From Bacillota bacterium (lineage in GTDB: Bacteria; Bacillota; Clostridia; Acetivibrionales; DTU013): 13,522 nucleotides of DNA. The notes under the pieces were generated by a model. The model did no database searches. It was not told where the DNA came from and saw nothing but the letters and a program-made list of their open reading frames with translations. This document shows positions 1-5,988 of the stretch, piece by piece. The DNA lies in NCBI GenBank assembly GCA_023435925.1, contig JAEZLF010000106.1, forward strand, positions 1-13,522. The letters are read 5' to 3'. A program made the position numbers and the translations under genes. Within the stretch, counting starts at the first letter, position 1, and each line of letters starts with the position of its first letter.

Positions 1-1
1 C

Positions 2-1354
2 AAGTCTATTTTTGTATGTCAGGAGTGTGGATACGAATCTACAGGCTGGTTGGGCAAATGCCCTGCATGCATGCAGTGGAACACTTTTGTCGAGGAGAGG
101 CAGGAGAATGCGCCCAGAGGAACCATAGCACCTGCAGGAGTCATCAAACCGGTCAGTCTTGGAGACATCCGCACCGGCAGCGAGGAACGCAGTCTTACAG
201 GACTAAGTGAACTGGATCGTGTCCTGGGAGGAGGTGTAGTCAGGGGTTCACTGATACTTGTCGGTGGAGATCCCGGTATCGGTAAATCTACATTACTCCT
301 GCAGATTTGCAATACAACAGGACCGGGATCAAAAATACTATACGTCTCAGGTGAAGAATCGGTAGGACAGATCAAGCTCCGGGCAGACCGGTTAAATGTA
401 AGACGGGCGGATTTGTTTATTGTGTCGGCTTCCAACTATGAATCCATTGCTTCGTTGATAGCCACGGAAAAGCCTGGTCTGGTCATCATAGACTCCATCC
501 AGACCATGTATACCGATACCATTTCATCTGCACCGGGCAGTGTGAGCCAGGTCAGGGAGGTGACCGCAGCGCTGATGAAGCTTGCAAAGAGCAGCGGCAT
601 TACTGTGATGATTGTAGGTCACGTGACCAAAGAGGGTGCCATTGCAGGCCCAAGAGTGTTGGAACACATGGTGGATACTGTTCTTTATTTTGAAGGAGAC
701 CGGCACTTAAGCTTCCGGATATTGAGAGCCGTAAAAAATAGATTCGGTTCTACAAATGAAATCGGTATATTTGAAATGCGAGACTCCGGGCTTGCGGAGG
801 TCTCCAATCCTTCGGAGATGATGCTGTCCGGCAGAACGGGCAATGTCCCGGGATCCGTTGTAGTATCGAGCCTTGAAGGTACAAGACCGATGCTGATTGA
901 GATACAGTCCCTGGTGTGCGTCACCAATTTCGGAGTTCCAAGAAGAATGGCAACCGGTATCGATTTTAACAGGCTTACCATGCTGATGGCTGTGCTGGAA
1001 AAAAGAGTTGGTCTGCAAATGAACAATTTTGATGCATATGTGAACGTTGTCGGCGGTATCAGGCTTGACGAGCCGGCATGCGACCTTGGAATTGCTGCAG
1101 CGGTCGCTTCCAGCTTTAAAAATGTACCTGTGGACGCCGAGTGTGTATTAGTCGGAGAAATTGGGCTTACGGGTGAAGTAAGGGGAGTCGGACAAATCGA
1201 CAAACGAATATCCGAGGCAATGAGGCTTGGCTTTAAAAGTATTTTAATTCCGGAAGGCAACAGAAAGCTGGCCAAACAGGTCAAAAACTCCGACGGCATA
1301 AAAATAATGCCCGTTGCCAACATACAGCAGGCGCTGGACATTATCCTGGTCTAA
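2..1354 (+). CDS. radA: DNA repair ATPase RadA (5' end cut off)
   Basis: RadA (Sms) is a RecA-like cytoplasmic ATPase that helps branch migration and recombination intermediate processing. The reading frame is open from base 2, so only a few N-terminal residues are missing; 450 residues are visible, close to the usual full length. In visible-residue numbering there is a four-cysteine zinc finger (C6, C9, C20, C23), a Walker A motif GDPGIGKS near 89-96, a Walker B strand LVIIDSIQ near 160-167, and the RadA hallmark KNRFG near 245-249. The C-terminal third is the Lon-protease-like domain, with a VNVVGGIRLDEPACDLG segment and VLVGEIGLTGEVR. A TTG codon at 50 is not the start, because the zinc finger begins upstream of it. 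The gene converges on the small gene at 1431-1826. In Bacillota radA usually follows clpC and precedes disA; disA is not here. Confidence 0.97.
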   Translation, partial: KSIFVCQECGYESTGWLGKCPACMQWNTFVEERQENAPRGTIAPAGVIKPVSLGDIRTGSEERSLTGLSELDRVLGGGVVRGSLILVGGDPGIGKSTLLLQICNTTGPGSKILYVSGEESVGQIKLRADRLNVRRADLFIVSASNYESIASLIATEKPGLVIIDSIQTMYTDTISSAPGSVSQVREVTAALMKLAKSSGITVMIVGHVTKEGAIAGPRVLEHMVDTVLYFEGDRHLSFRILRAVKNRFGSTNEIGIFEMRDSGLAEVSNPSEMMLSGRTGNVPGSVVVSSLEGTRPMLIEIQSLVCVTNFGVPRRMATGIDFNRLTMLMAVLEKRVGLQMNNFDAYVNVVGGIRLDEPACDLGIAAAVASSFKNVPVDAECVLVGEIGLTGEVRGVGQIDKRISEAMRLGFKSILIPEGNRKLAKQVKNSDGIKIMPVANIQQALDIILV

Positions 1355-1393
1355 CCATTTCTTTCTGATGGATTCAATGTTAAAGTCACCAAG

Positions 1394-1430
1394 AGCTCCC
1401 GAGAGACTTTTCTGCACAAGCTCGGGAGCT
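1394..1430. terminator. Hairpin between convergent radA and the small Cys gene
   Basis: A perfect 10-bp inverted repeat, AGCTCCCGAG at 1394-1403 and CTCGGGAGCT at 1421-1430, encloses a 17-nt loop. It abuts the stop codon of the minus-strand gene and lies 40 bp after the radA stop. Neither strand has a good T-run after the stem, so it is not a textbook intrinsic terminator. Its place between two convergent genes suggests bidirectional termination or mRNA 3'-end protection. Confidence 0.6.
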
Positions 1431-1826
1431 TCACCCCAGATTGTACTGTCCCAGCATTTTTACTCTTTCCTGTTCCTTGATGATAATATCATAGAGGTTC
1501 AGGTCAAGGGTGTTGCAAATAGAGGCCATGTAATAAAGATTTTTTCCGAGCTCGTTCTCAATTTGATCTCTGCAGCTGTCACACAGCTTACCAATGACAT
1601 GAGTGCCCATTGCATTGCGTATTTCTTCAAAATCGCCATCTTCCGGCATTTCCTGTTTTTTCGCGTCTATTCTGATGCAGCCGCATTGTGTGACCGCTTT
1701 TACAATGGAGCGGTTTACTCTAGCATTGGCATCCTGAAATTTCGTAATGGAATCAATGATGCTTTTGTTGCGGAACAGCAGTTCCTGTACTGTGTATTGG
1801 AATTCGGCTACTAACATATCTTTCAC
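1431..1826 (-). CDS. Small clostridial protein with CxC and CxxC cysteines
   Basis: A 131-residue cytoplasmic protein whose function I do not recognise with certainty. It resembles a conserved clostridial family that I recall carries a DUF1573 label in databases because of its QCGC stretch. Two cysteine pairs stand out, C48-x-C50 and C82-x2-C85, and could form one metal site. The rest is predicted mostly helical. The C-terminal part (ENELGKNLYYMASICNTLDL) resembles the helices of MazG-like nucleotide pyrophosphohydrolases, but the acidic catalytic motif is not evident. There is no signal peptide or membrane segment. The start is GTG at 1826, supported by GGAGGG at 1835-1840 with 8-nt spacing; an ATG three codons in has no ribosome binding site. 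It has its own consensus promoter and a structured leader. It is transcribed against radA. Confidence 0.85.
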   Translation of the reverse strand: MKDMLVAEFQYTVQELLFRNKSIIDSITKFQDANARVNRSIVKAVTQCGCIRIDAKKQEMPEDGDFEEIRNAMGTHVIGKLCDSCRDQIENELGKNLYYMASICNTLDLNLYDIIIKEQERVKMLGQYNLG

Positions 1827-1861
1827 GACGTTTGCCCTCCTGATGCATTTACTCCTTTATA

Positions 1862-1924
1862 TTCCAAGCGCTGCAATGGATGATCATATAACTGCTGCAG
1901 GCGCCTGAACGCTATATTTTGGAA
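1862..1924 (-). promoter_or_regulatory. Structured 5' leader of the small Cys gene
   Basis: The minus-strand leader, running from about 1950 to 1827, can fold into a long hairpin. The outer stem is TTCCAA (1862-1867) with TTGGAA (1919-1924). The inner stem is GCGCTGCA (1868-1875) with TGCAGGCGC (1896-1904), 8 bp with one bulged base. The ribosome binding site lies outside the fold, 22 nt further downstream. Whether it is a regulatory element, a protein-binding site or only a stability element cannot be told; I recognise no known riboswitch. Confidence 0.4.
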
Positions 1925-1956
1925 CTTAACATTACAAGGTGTATTGATATGATTTT

Positions 1957-1986
1957 ATTATAATTGTTTGGACAACTCCTTGTCAA
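1957..1986 (-). promoter_or_regulatory. Consensus sigma-A promoter for the small Cys gene
   Basis: On the minus strand, TTGACA (1981-1986) and TATAAT (1957-1962) are separated by 18 bp; both hexamers match the sigma-A consensus perfectly. Transcription would start near 1950, giving a leader of about 125 nt before the GTG at 1826. Confidence 0.75.
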
Positions 1987-2040
1987 TGGCGTATTCGTGC
2001 GACTTTAAGCAATTGCCTTATATTACTTTTGTAATCCGAC

Positions 2041-2061
2041 GCATTGGGGCGGAAACAATGC
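2041..2061. repeat. Small inverted repeat in a gene-poor stretch
   Basis: GCATTG (2041-2046) and CAATGC (2056-2061) form a 6-bp stem around a 9-nt loop, in the 1987-2094 stretch that holds no gene. No T-run follows on either strand. It lies just past the 3' end of the ROK-like relic and may be the remains of its terminator. Nothing else is evident between 1987 and 2094. Confidence 0.25.
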
Positions 2062-2094
2062 CAAAATCTCAATAAAAAGTGGTTAGCCAATTAG

Positions 2095-2328
2095 TTATAT
2101 CTGGTCACTGATTCCGCTGAATAATTTATCCAGCACGATGGCTACAGAGCCGATAATGGGAGATTTATCACCAAAGGTGAAAATTTCTACCGGTATACTC
2201 TTGTACCTGCTGCTGATGGTTCTTTCAGCGAGGTGGGATTGCATGATGGGGAATTTCTCGCGCATTAATACAGTCATTGAGAAAACAATGGAGATAAAGG
2301 AGGAACGGCGTATTGTCGGGTGCCAAAA
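2095..2328 (-). pseudogene. C-terminal relic of a ROK-family regulator or kinase
   Basis: The minus-strand frame is open from 2328 to a TAA at 2095-2097, about 77 codons. Its last 45 residues look like the end of ROK-family (NagC/XylR-type) proteins: REKFPIMQ, then IPVEIFTFGDKSPIIGS, then VAIVLDKLF. In ROK proteins the equivalent end reads roughly 'fGe.a.viGAAalvLdklF'. A ROK protein needs about 300-400 residues; the sugar- and nucleotide-binding core and the helix-turn-helix are absent. The sequence upstream (2332 onward) is AT-rich and holds the carD promoters. No ribosome binding site fits the ATG at 2277. I infer a decayed gene end. A chance open frame is the alternative; the call rests on pattern recall without a database search. 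Confidence 0.42.
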
Positions 2329-2337
2329 TCATTTATT

Positions 2338-2366
2338 TTGACATCCTGCAGTGTTTGTAGTATACT
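2338..2366 (+). promoter_or_regulatory. Distal carD promoter P1
   Basis: TTGACA (2338-2343), a 17-bp spacer and TATACT (2361-2366) form an almost perfect sigma-A promoter. Transcription would begin near 2373 and leave an untranslated leader of about 185 nt before carD. That leader contains a weak 7-bp inverted repeat, ACAAATG (2499-2505) with CATTTGT (2513-2519), which overlaps the proximal promoter. Confidence 0.7.
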
Positions 2367-2502
2367 AAAATATGTGAGTTAAGACAGATTATCAACAACT
2401 TCCCTAAATTTAATTATGCGGGAGTTTTATTATTATTATCATTAATCGTTTCTGACGACAGACAGGCTGATACCTTTTGAATCGCCGAACGATATCTTAC
2501 AA

Positions 2503-2531
2503 ATGACAATCACATTTGTGAAGAGTATACT
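2503..2531 (+). promoter_or_regulatory. Proximal carD promoter P2
   Basis: ATGACA (2503-2508), a 17-bp spacer and TATACT (2526-2531). The -10 is identical to that of P1 and the -35 matches the consensus at five of six bases. Transcription would start near 2538, about 20 nt before the carD ATG, with GGAGG at 2547-2551 as ribosome binding site. Confidence 0.55.
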
Positions 2532-2558
2532 TAAAGGGGCTCGTTTGGAGGATTTACT

Positions 2559-3038
2559 ATGTTTAATGTTGGTGATAAGATCGTTTATCCGATGCATGGT
2601 GCGGGAGTGATCGAGTCAATCGAGGAAAGGGAGATACTTGGACAAAAGCAGAATTATTATGTAATGAAAATGCCGGTTGGTGATATGAAGGTCATGATAC
2701 CAACGTTGAATGTAGATGGTATAGGCATCAGAGAAGTGATCGGCAGTTGTGACGTGGACAAGGTCTATGAAATTCTTCAGGATCAGAACGTAAATGTAAC
2801 AAATAACTGGAATAAGCGCTACCGCGAAAACATGTCAAAAATAAAAAGCGGCAACATTTACGAGGTTGCTGATGTCGTAAGGTCACTGATGATAAGAGAA
2901 CGAGAAAAAGGGTTATCCACCGGAGAAAGAAAAATGCTGAACAGCGCGAAGCAGATACTTGTGAGCGAGCTTGTATTGGCAGGTGGTGCGGACCAAATTG
3001 AAATAGAGACTGTAATCAACGATTTCCTCAATATTTAG
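2559..3038 (+). CDS. carD: CarD/CdnL-type transcription factor
   Basis: CarD-family proteins bind the RNA polymerase beta subunit through an N-terminal Tudor-like domain and stabilise open promoter complexes, so this is probably a global factor for housekeeping (for example rRNA) promoters. The 159-residue length fits the family. The N-terminal domain (about 1-60) carries the typical opening VGDKIVYPMHGAGVI and ends with VMIPTLNVDGIGIREV. The C-terminal helical domain (about 63-159) has a tryptophan at 84 in NNWNKRYREN, in the position of the tryptophan that CarD wedges into the upstream edge of the bubble. Two tandem promoters precede it, and the PIN-TRAM gene follows 50 bp later, probably on one transcript ending at 4280. 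In Bacillota this family is also annotated as a CarD-like regulator of unknown targets. Confidence 0.93.
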   Translation: MFNVGDKIVYPMHGAGVIESIEEREILGQKQNYYVMKMPVGDMKVMIPTLNVDGIGIREVIGSCDVDKVYEILQDQNVNVTNNWNKRYRENMSKIKSGNIYEVADVVRSLMIREREKGLSTGERKMLNSAKQILVSELVLAGGADQIEIETVINDFLNI

Positions 3039-3088
3039 TATTTAACCGCAAAGCACCGGAAAATATTATTTGCAGGGAGTTAGATATT

Positions 3089-4165
3089 GTGTTAAACAAT
3101 GTAATCAAATTCTCATTTACAACAGTAGGCTGCTTTACAGGTATTTCTCTGACAAGAACATTCTTTTTATACCAGCTGACGGGGATAACAACCGAGTTTA
3201 AAGCTGCGGTTTATATAGTAGTCTCCATTGTTCTGGCTCTTATTTTTTATTCATCGGCAAATTTAATGATAGAGATGGTTATGAATACGCTGGAAAAAAT
3301 GGAGTTATTTCTTCAGAAGCTTACCCTTTATGAACTGATTGTCAGCTCCATCGGATTAATTGTGGGCTTGGTCATAGCCAATCTTATTACCATACCGGTC
3401 AAAGATATTGCAATTATAGGTACTCCGGTTTCAATAGTCGTTAATATTTTACTCAGCTGCATTGGTATAGCTGTAGCATCCGGTAAAAAGAACGAAAACA
3501 TTTTTGAATCGGTGAAAGGCAAATCATCACCAGTCAAAGCCGGGTCAGGACGTTCTGAACCCAAAATATTGGACACCAGCGTTATCATAGACGGAAGGAT
3601 TGTTGACATTTGCAGAAGCGGGTTTATAGAGGGCGAACTGGTCGTACCCGGCTTCGTTCTCGAGGAACTGCGGCATATCGCAGATTCACAGGATGCTCTT
3701 AAACGGAACCGAGGCAGGAGAGGGCTTGACGTTTTGAACATGATCCAGAAGGAACTGGAATTCCCGGTGAGAATCGAAAATGTGGAAGTGGCATCCGATG
3801 CGGAGGTTGACACCGCACTTCTGCGGCTTGCCCAGAAGTTAGGCGGGAAGGTACTGACCATTGATTACAACCTAAATAAGGTGGCAAATTTCCAGGGGGT
3901 TCCCGTACTAAATATCAATGAGCTGGCTAATGCGGTAAAGCCCATTGCACTACCGGGTGAGGAAATGACAGTACAGGTCATAAAAGACGGTAAAGAAAAC
4001 GGACAGGGCATCGGATATCTGGATGACGGTACCATGATCGTCATAGACGGTGGAAGAAGGCATATTGGTGAGAGCTTGAATGTTACCGTGACAAGCATAC
4101 TTCAGACAGCGGCGGGACGGATGATATTCGCCAAACCAAAGTATACGATAGAGAGAGTCATTTAG
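3089..4165 (+). CDS. yacL: Membrane-anchored PIN-TRAM domain protein (YacL-like)
   Basis: A probable membrane-bound ribonuclease or RNA-binding protein of the YacL group. The 358 residues compare with about 366 in B. subtilis YacL. Four hydrophobic segments (about 5-25, 38-58, 82-101, 108-130) form the N-terminal anchor. A linker of about 25 residues follows, then a PIN nuclease domain (about 159-282) with conserved acidic residues at D162 (ILDTSVIIDGR), E193 (LEEL), D241 (EVDTALL) and D259 (TIDYNLNK). A TRAM RNA-binding domain closes the protein (about 291-350). All four PIN acids are present, so it could be catalytic; the physiological substrate is not known. The start is GTG at 3089, with AGGGAG just upstream. 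It follows carD and ends in an exact 11-bp duplication at its stop codon. Confidence 0.93.
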   Translation: MLNNVIKFSFTTVGCFTGISLTRTFFLYQLTGITTEFKAAVYIVVSIVLALIFYSSANLMIEMVMNTLEKMELFLQKLTLYELIVSSIGLIVGLVIANLITIPVKDIAIIGTPVSIVVNILLSCIGIAVASGKKNENIFESVKGKSSPVKAGSGRSEPKILDTSVIIDGRIVDICRSGFIEGELVVPGFVLEELRHIADSQDALKRNRGRRGLDVLNMIQKELEFPVRIENVEVASDAEVDTALLRLAQKLGGKVLTIDYNLNKVANFQGVPVLNINELANAVKPIALPGEEMTVQVIKDGKENGQGIGYLDDGTMIVIDGGRRHIGESLNVTVTSILQTAAGRMIFAKPKYTIERVI

Positions 4166-4176
4166 GAGTCATTTAG
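4155..4176 (+). repeat. Tandem 11-bp duplication over the yacL stop codon
   Basis: GAGTCATTTAG occurs twice head to tail (4155-4165 and 4166-4176). The first copy contains the end of the PIN-TRAM gene and its TAG stop. The second copy is untranslated. This is most simply explained by replication slippage. Confidence 0.85.
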
Positions 4177-4211
4177 GAACGGCTGAAATATGACCGGATA
4201 TATGATCATAA

Positions 4212-4241
4212 GCAGCAAATGCTGATCCTATGCAGCAAATG
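4212..4241 (+). repeat. Short direct repeat before the terminator
   Basis: GCAGCAAATG occurs at 4212-4221 and again at 4232-4241, 20 bp apart, between the PIN-TRAM gene and its terminator. Its function is unknown and it may be chance or slippage. Confidence 0.5.
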
Positions 4242-4250
4242 AACGTTGAT

Positions 4251-4280
4251 AACGCGGGGTTATATTTACCGCGTTTTTTT
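4251..4280 (+). terminator. Intrinsic terminator of the carD-yacL unit
   Basis: AACGCGG (4251-4257) pairs with CCGCGTT (4269-4275) around an 11-nt loop, and a run of seven T follows (4274-4280). It lies 85 bp after the PIN-TRAM stop, before the ispD promoter, so it separates the two transcription units. Confidence 0.88.
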
Positions 4281-4326
4281 GATGTATGGGAATCATAGAT
4301 TCCAATTATTGACATATTGGACGATA

Positions 4327-4354
4327 TTGCATGATAGATATTTTCATGTATAAT
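4327..4354 (+). promoter_or_regulatory. Promoter of ispD
   Basis: TTGCAT (4327-4332), a 16-bp spacer and a perfect TATAAT (4349-4354). Transcription would begin near 4361. The upstream in-frame ATG at 4353 overlaps this -10 box, which argues for translation from 4413. A TTGACA at 4309-4314 has no matching -10 at standard spacing. Confidence 0.6.
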
Positions 4355-4412
4355 GGAAAATGAGATGGAGCAAAATTCCATATTTATCAGACAAAGAAAG
4401 GACAGCGACCGT

Positions 4413-5120
4413 ATGTATGGAAGTAAAAAGTCCGGAGTAAGTGTTGTGATTGCTGCAGCCGGAAAAGGCTCACGCATGGGTTCGGATATTAACAAACAAT
4501 ATATGGAGGTGCTGGGGAAACCCATACTGGCAAGAACGCTGCAAGCGTTTGAAGACTGCAGTTCTATTAATGAGGTTGTGATAACCACAGGTGCGGCCGA
4601 AATCGAGTATTGCAGAGAAAATATCGTCGGGATGTATGGCTTCAGCAAAGTAAGCGCAATAACAGCAGGAGGTGCAAGCAGGCAGCAATCGGTGTATAAC
4701 GGACTTCAGAGAGTATCGGAGCAATGCGGCATTGTGTTGATCCATGACGGAGCAAGGCCATTCATCGATGCAGCCGGCATTGAGGCATGTATTGAAGCTG
4801 CAGAAAAGTATGGCGCCGCCTGTGCAGCCGTACCGGTCAAGGATACGATTAAAAGAACCGATCAAGGCGGCTTTGTGAATGAAACGGTTGACAGAAGAAG
4901 CCTTTGGTCTATACAGACCCCACAGGCGTTTCAATATGGGCTTATCCTGGAAGCACACCGCAAGGCAATGGCGGATGGATTTGAAGGAACGGATGACGCG
5001 GTGCTGGCTGAAAGGCTGGGACATCAGGTTAGGCTTGTGATGTGCAGCTACTACAATATTAAGATAACCACCGGCGAAGACTTGATTTTTGCAGAAGCAA
5101 TCTGCAGGTTGAAGAGGTAA
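4413..5120 (+). CDS. ispD: 2-C-methyl-D-erythritol 4-phosphate cytidylyltransferase
   Basis: IspD joins CTP and MEP to make CDP-ME in the non-mevalonate isoprenoid pathway, in the cytoplasm. From the ATG at 4413 the protein has 235 residues, typical for the family. It shows the nucleotide-binding start VVIAAAGKGSRMG with NKQY just after, then GGASRQQSVYNGL, IHDGARPF, VPVKDTIK, QTPQAF, TDDAVL and the closing NIKITTGEDL. All expected motifs are intact. The start is chosen because AAAGGA at 4397-4402 is well spaced before ATG 4413. The longer in-frame start at 4353 has no ribosome binding site and sits in the promoter. In many Bacillota ispF follows directly; here natAB follows, and a divergent IspF-like gene lies beyond on the other strand. 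Confidence 0.97.
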   Translation: MYGSKKSGVSVVIAAAGKGSRMGSDINKQYMEVLGKPILARTLQAFEDCSSINEVVITTGAAEIEYCRENIVGMYGFSKVSAITAGGASRQQSVYNGLQRVSEQCGIVLIHDGARPFIDAAGIEACIEAAEKYGAACAAVPVKDTIKRTDQGGFVNETVDRRSLWSIQTPQAFQYGLILEAHRKAMADGFEGTDDAVLAERLGHQVRLVMCSYYNIKITTGEDLIFAEAICRLKR

Positions 5121-5121
5121 C

Positions 5122-5204
5122 CGGTAGCCGCCACCTGCAGAGGTGAAGGATACGCTAGACACCTGAAAACCAAATCGGTACCTGCCTGCAGGGGTAAAGG
5201 ACAT
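5122..5204 (+). repeat. Imperfect direct repeat between ispD and natA
   Basis: Two similar units lie at about 5122-5153 and 5176-5204. Each starts with CGGTA and carries a CCTGCAG core followed by GGTGAAGGA or GGTAAAGGA. Each unit also contains a small self-complementary core, CACCTGCAGAGGTG in the first and CCTGCAGG in the second. They may be a duplicated binding site or the decayed end of a small repeat element. No clear terminator or promoter is visible between 5121 and 5265. Confidence 0.5.
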
Positions 5205-5265
5205 GTGCGGTTTAAAATAGAGAAAGATAGTGTAAAGTAGTTTAGAGTAAGAAGGGGACGTAAGT

Positions 5266-5988
5266 ATGATTGAGGTAAGAGAACTTGAGAAAAAATTCGG
5301 TACATTCACAGCAGTAGATAAAATAAGCTTCCAGGTTGAGAAGGGTGAGATTTTTGGACTGCTGGGTGAAAACGGTGCGGGGAAAACGACGACACTGCGA
5401 ATGCTGGCAACCATGCTGCAGCCGACGGCCGGCCATGCAGCAGTAGGAGGACTGGATGTAGTGAAGGAGCCGGAAAAGATAAGAGCGCGTATCGGTATCC
5501 TGTTTGGGGGAGAGACAGGACTTTATGACAGGCTTACCGCATCGGAGAACATTACTTATTTCGGCGAATTGAACGGAATGGATAGAGAAGCAATCAAAGA
5601 AAGATTACGGCTGCTGGCCGATGCCTTCGGTATGCAGGAATTTATGGATCGGAGAGCTGCAAAGCTTTCTAAGGGAATGAAGCAGAAGGTGGCTTTTGCC
5701 CGCTCCATTATACATAACCCCGATGTGATGCTTTTTGATGAGCCAACCTCAGGCCTTGACGTCGGAGCTGCAAGAGAAGTTCAGGAGTTTATCACAGGCT
5801 GCAAATCTGAAGGAAAAACAATCATTTTTTCGAGTCATTCCATGAAGGAAGTTGAAAAGTTGTGTGACCGGATCGGCATCATTCACAAGGGTAAGCTGGT
5901 TGAAACCGGCTCGATAGAAGAGCTAAAAGGAAAATATGGCGATGATGACCTGGAGGATATTTTTATCAGATTGGCGGGTGCAAAATGA
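5266..5988 (+). CDS. natA: ABC transporter ATP-binding protein, NatA type
   Basis: The ATPase subunit of an ABC-2 exporter, energising the permease encoded next to it. The 240 residues carry Walker A GENGAGKT (34-41), the signature LSKGMKQ (134-140), Walker B VMLFDEP (154-160) and the H-loop histidine H191 in SSHSMKE. In the Q-loop region the sequence reads LFGGETGLYDRLTASEN, the form I associate with NatA, the sodium-extrusion ATPase of B. subtilis. AAGGGG at 5252-5257 precedes the ATG. The last bases overlap the natB start by 4 nt (ATGA), so the two are translationally coupled. No clear promoter is seen, so read-through from ispD is possible. Sodium as substrate is inferred from family resemblance. 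Confidence 0.9.
   Translation: MIEVRELEKKFGTFTAVDKISFQVEKGEIFGLLGENGAGKTTTLRMLATMLQPTAGHAAVGGLDVVKEPEKIRARIGILFGGETGLYDRLTASENITYFGELNGMDREAIKERLRLLADAFGMQEFMDRRAAKLSKGMKQKVAFARSIIHNPDVMLFDEPTSGLDVGAAREVQEFITGCKSEGKTIIFSSHSMKEVEKLCDRIGIIHKGKLVETGSIEELKGKYGDDDLEDIFIRLAGAK

Noticed and set aside
16..435. Open frames on both strands over the start of radA (64 and 138 codons)
   Set aside because: They lie inside the RadA frame, which has all family motifs; the others show no recognisable domain and no ribosome binding site.
1314..1814. Plus-strand open frame of 166 codons opposite the small Cys gene
   Set aside because: The minus-strand gene has a consensus promoter, a good ribosome binding site and paired cysteines; the plus-strand translation resembles no protein family I know and runs through the hairpin.
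1753..1848. Possible leader peptide frame starting at a minus-strand ATG at 1848, before the small Cys gene
   Set aside because: The AAAGGAG before it is too close to the ATG, and the frame runs out of phase into the real gene. It is probably chance.
4201..4250. Short repeats before the terminator as a CRISPR-like array
   Set aside because: There are only two 10-bp copies with one 10-bp gap; this is far too small and has no leader or cas genes.
4353..4412. Longer ispD start at ATG 4353
   Set aside because: It overlaps the TATAAT box of the ispD promoter and lacks a ribosome binding site; IspD proteins begin shortly before the VVIAAAGKGSRMG motif.
4470..5414. Minus-strand open frame of 314 codons opposite ispD
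   Set aside because: It is a shadow of the intact ispD frame and crosses intergenic repeats; its translation has no recognisable motif.
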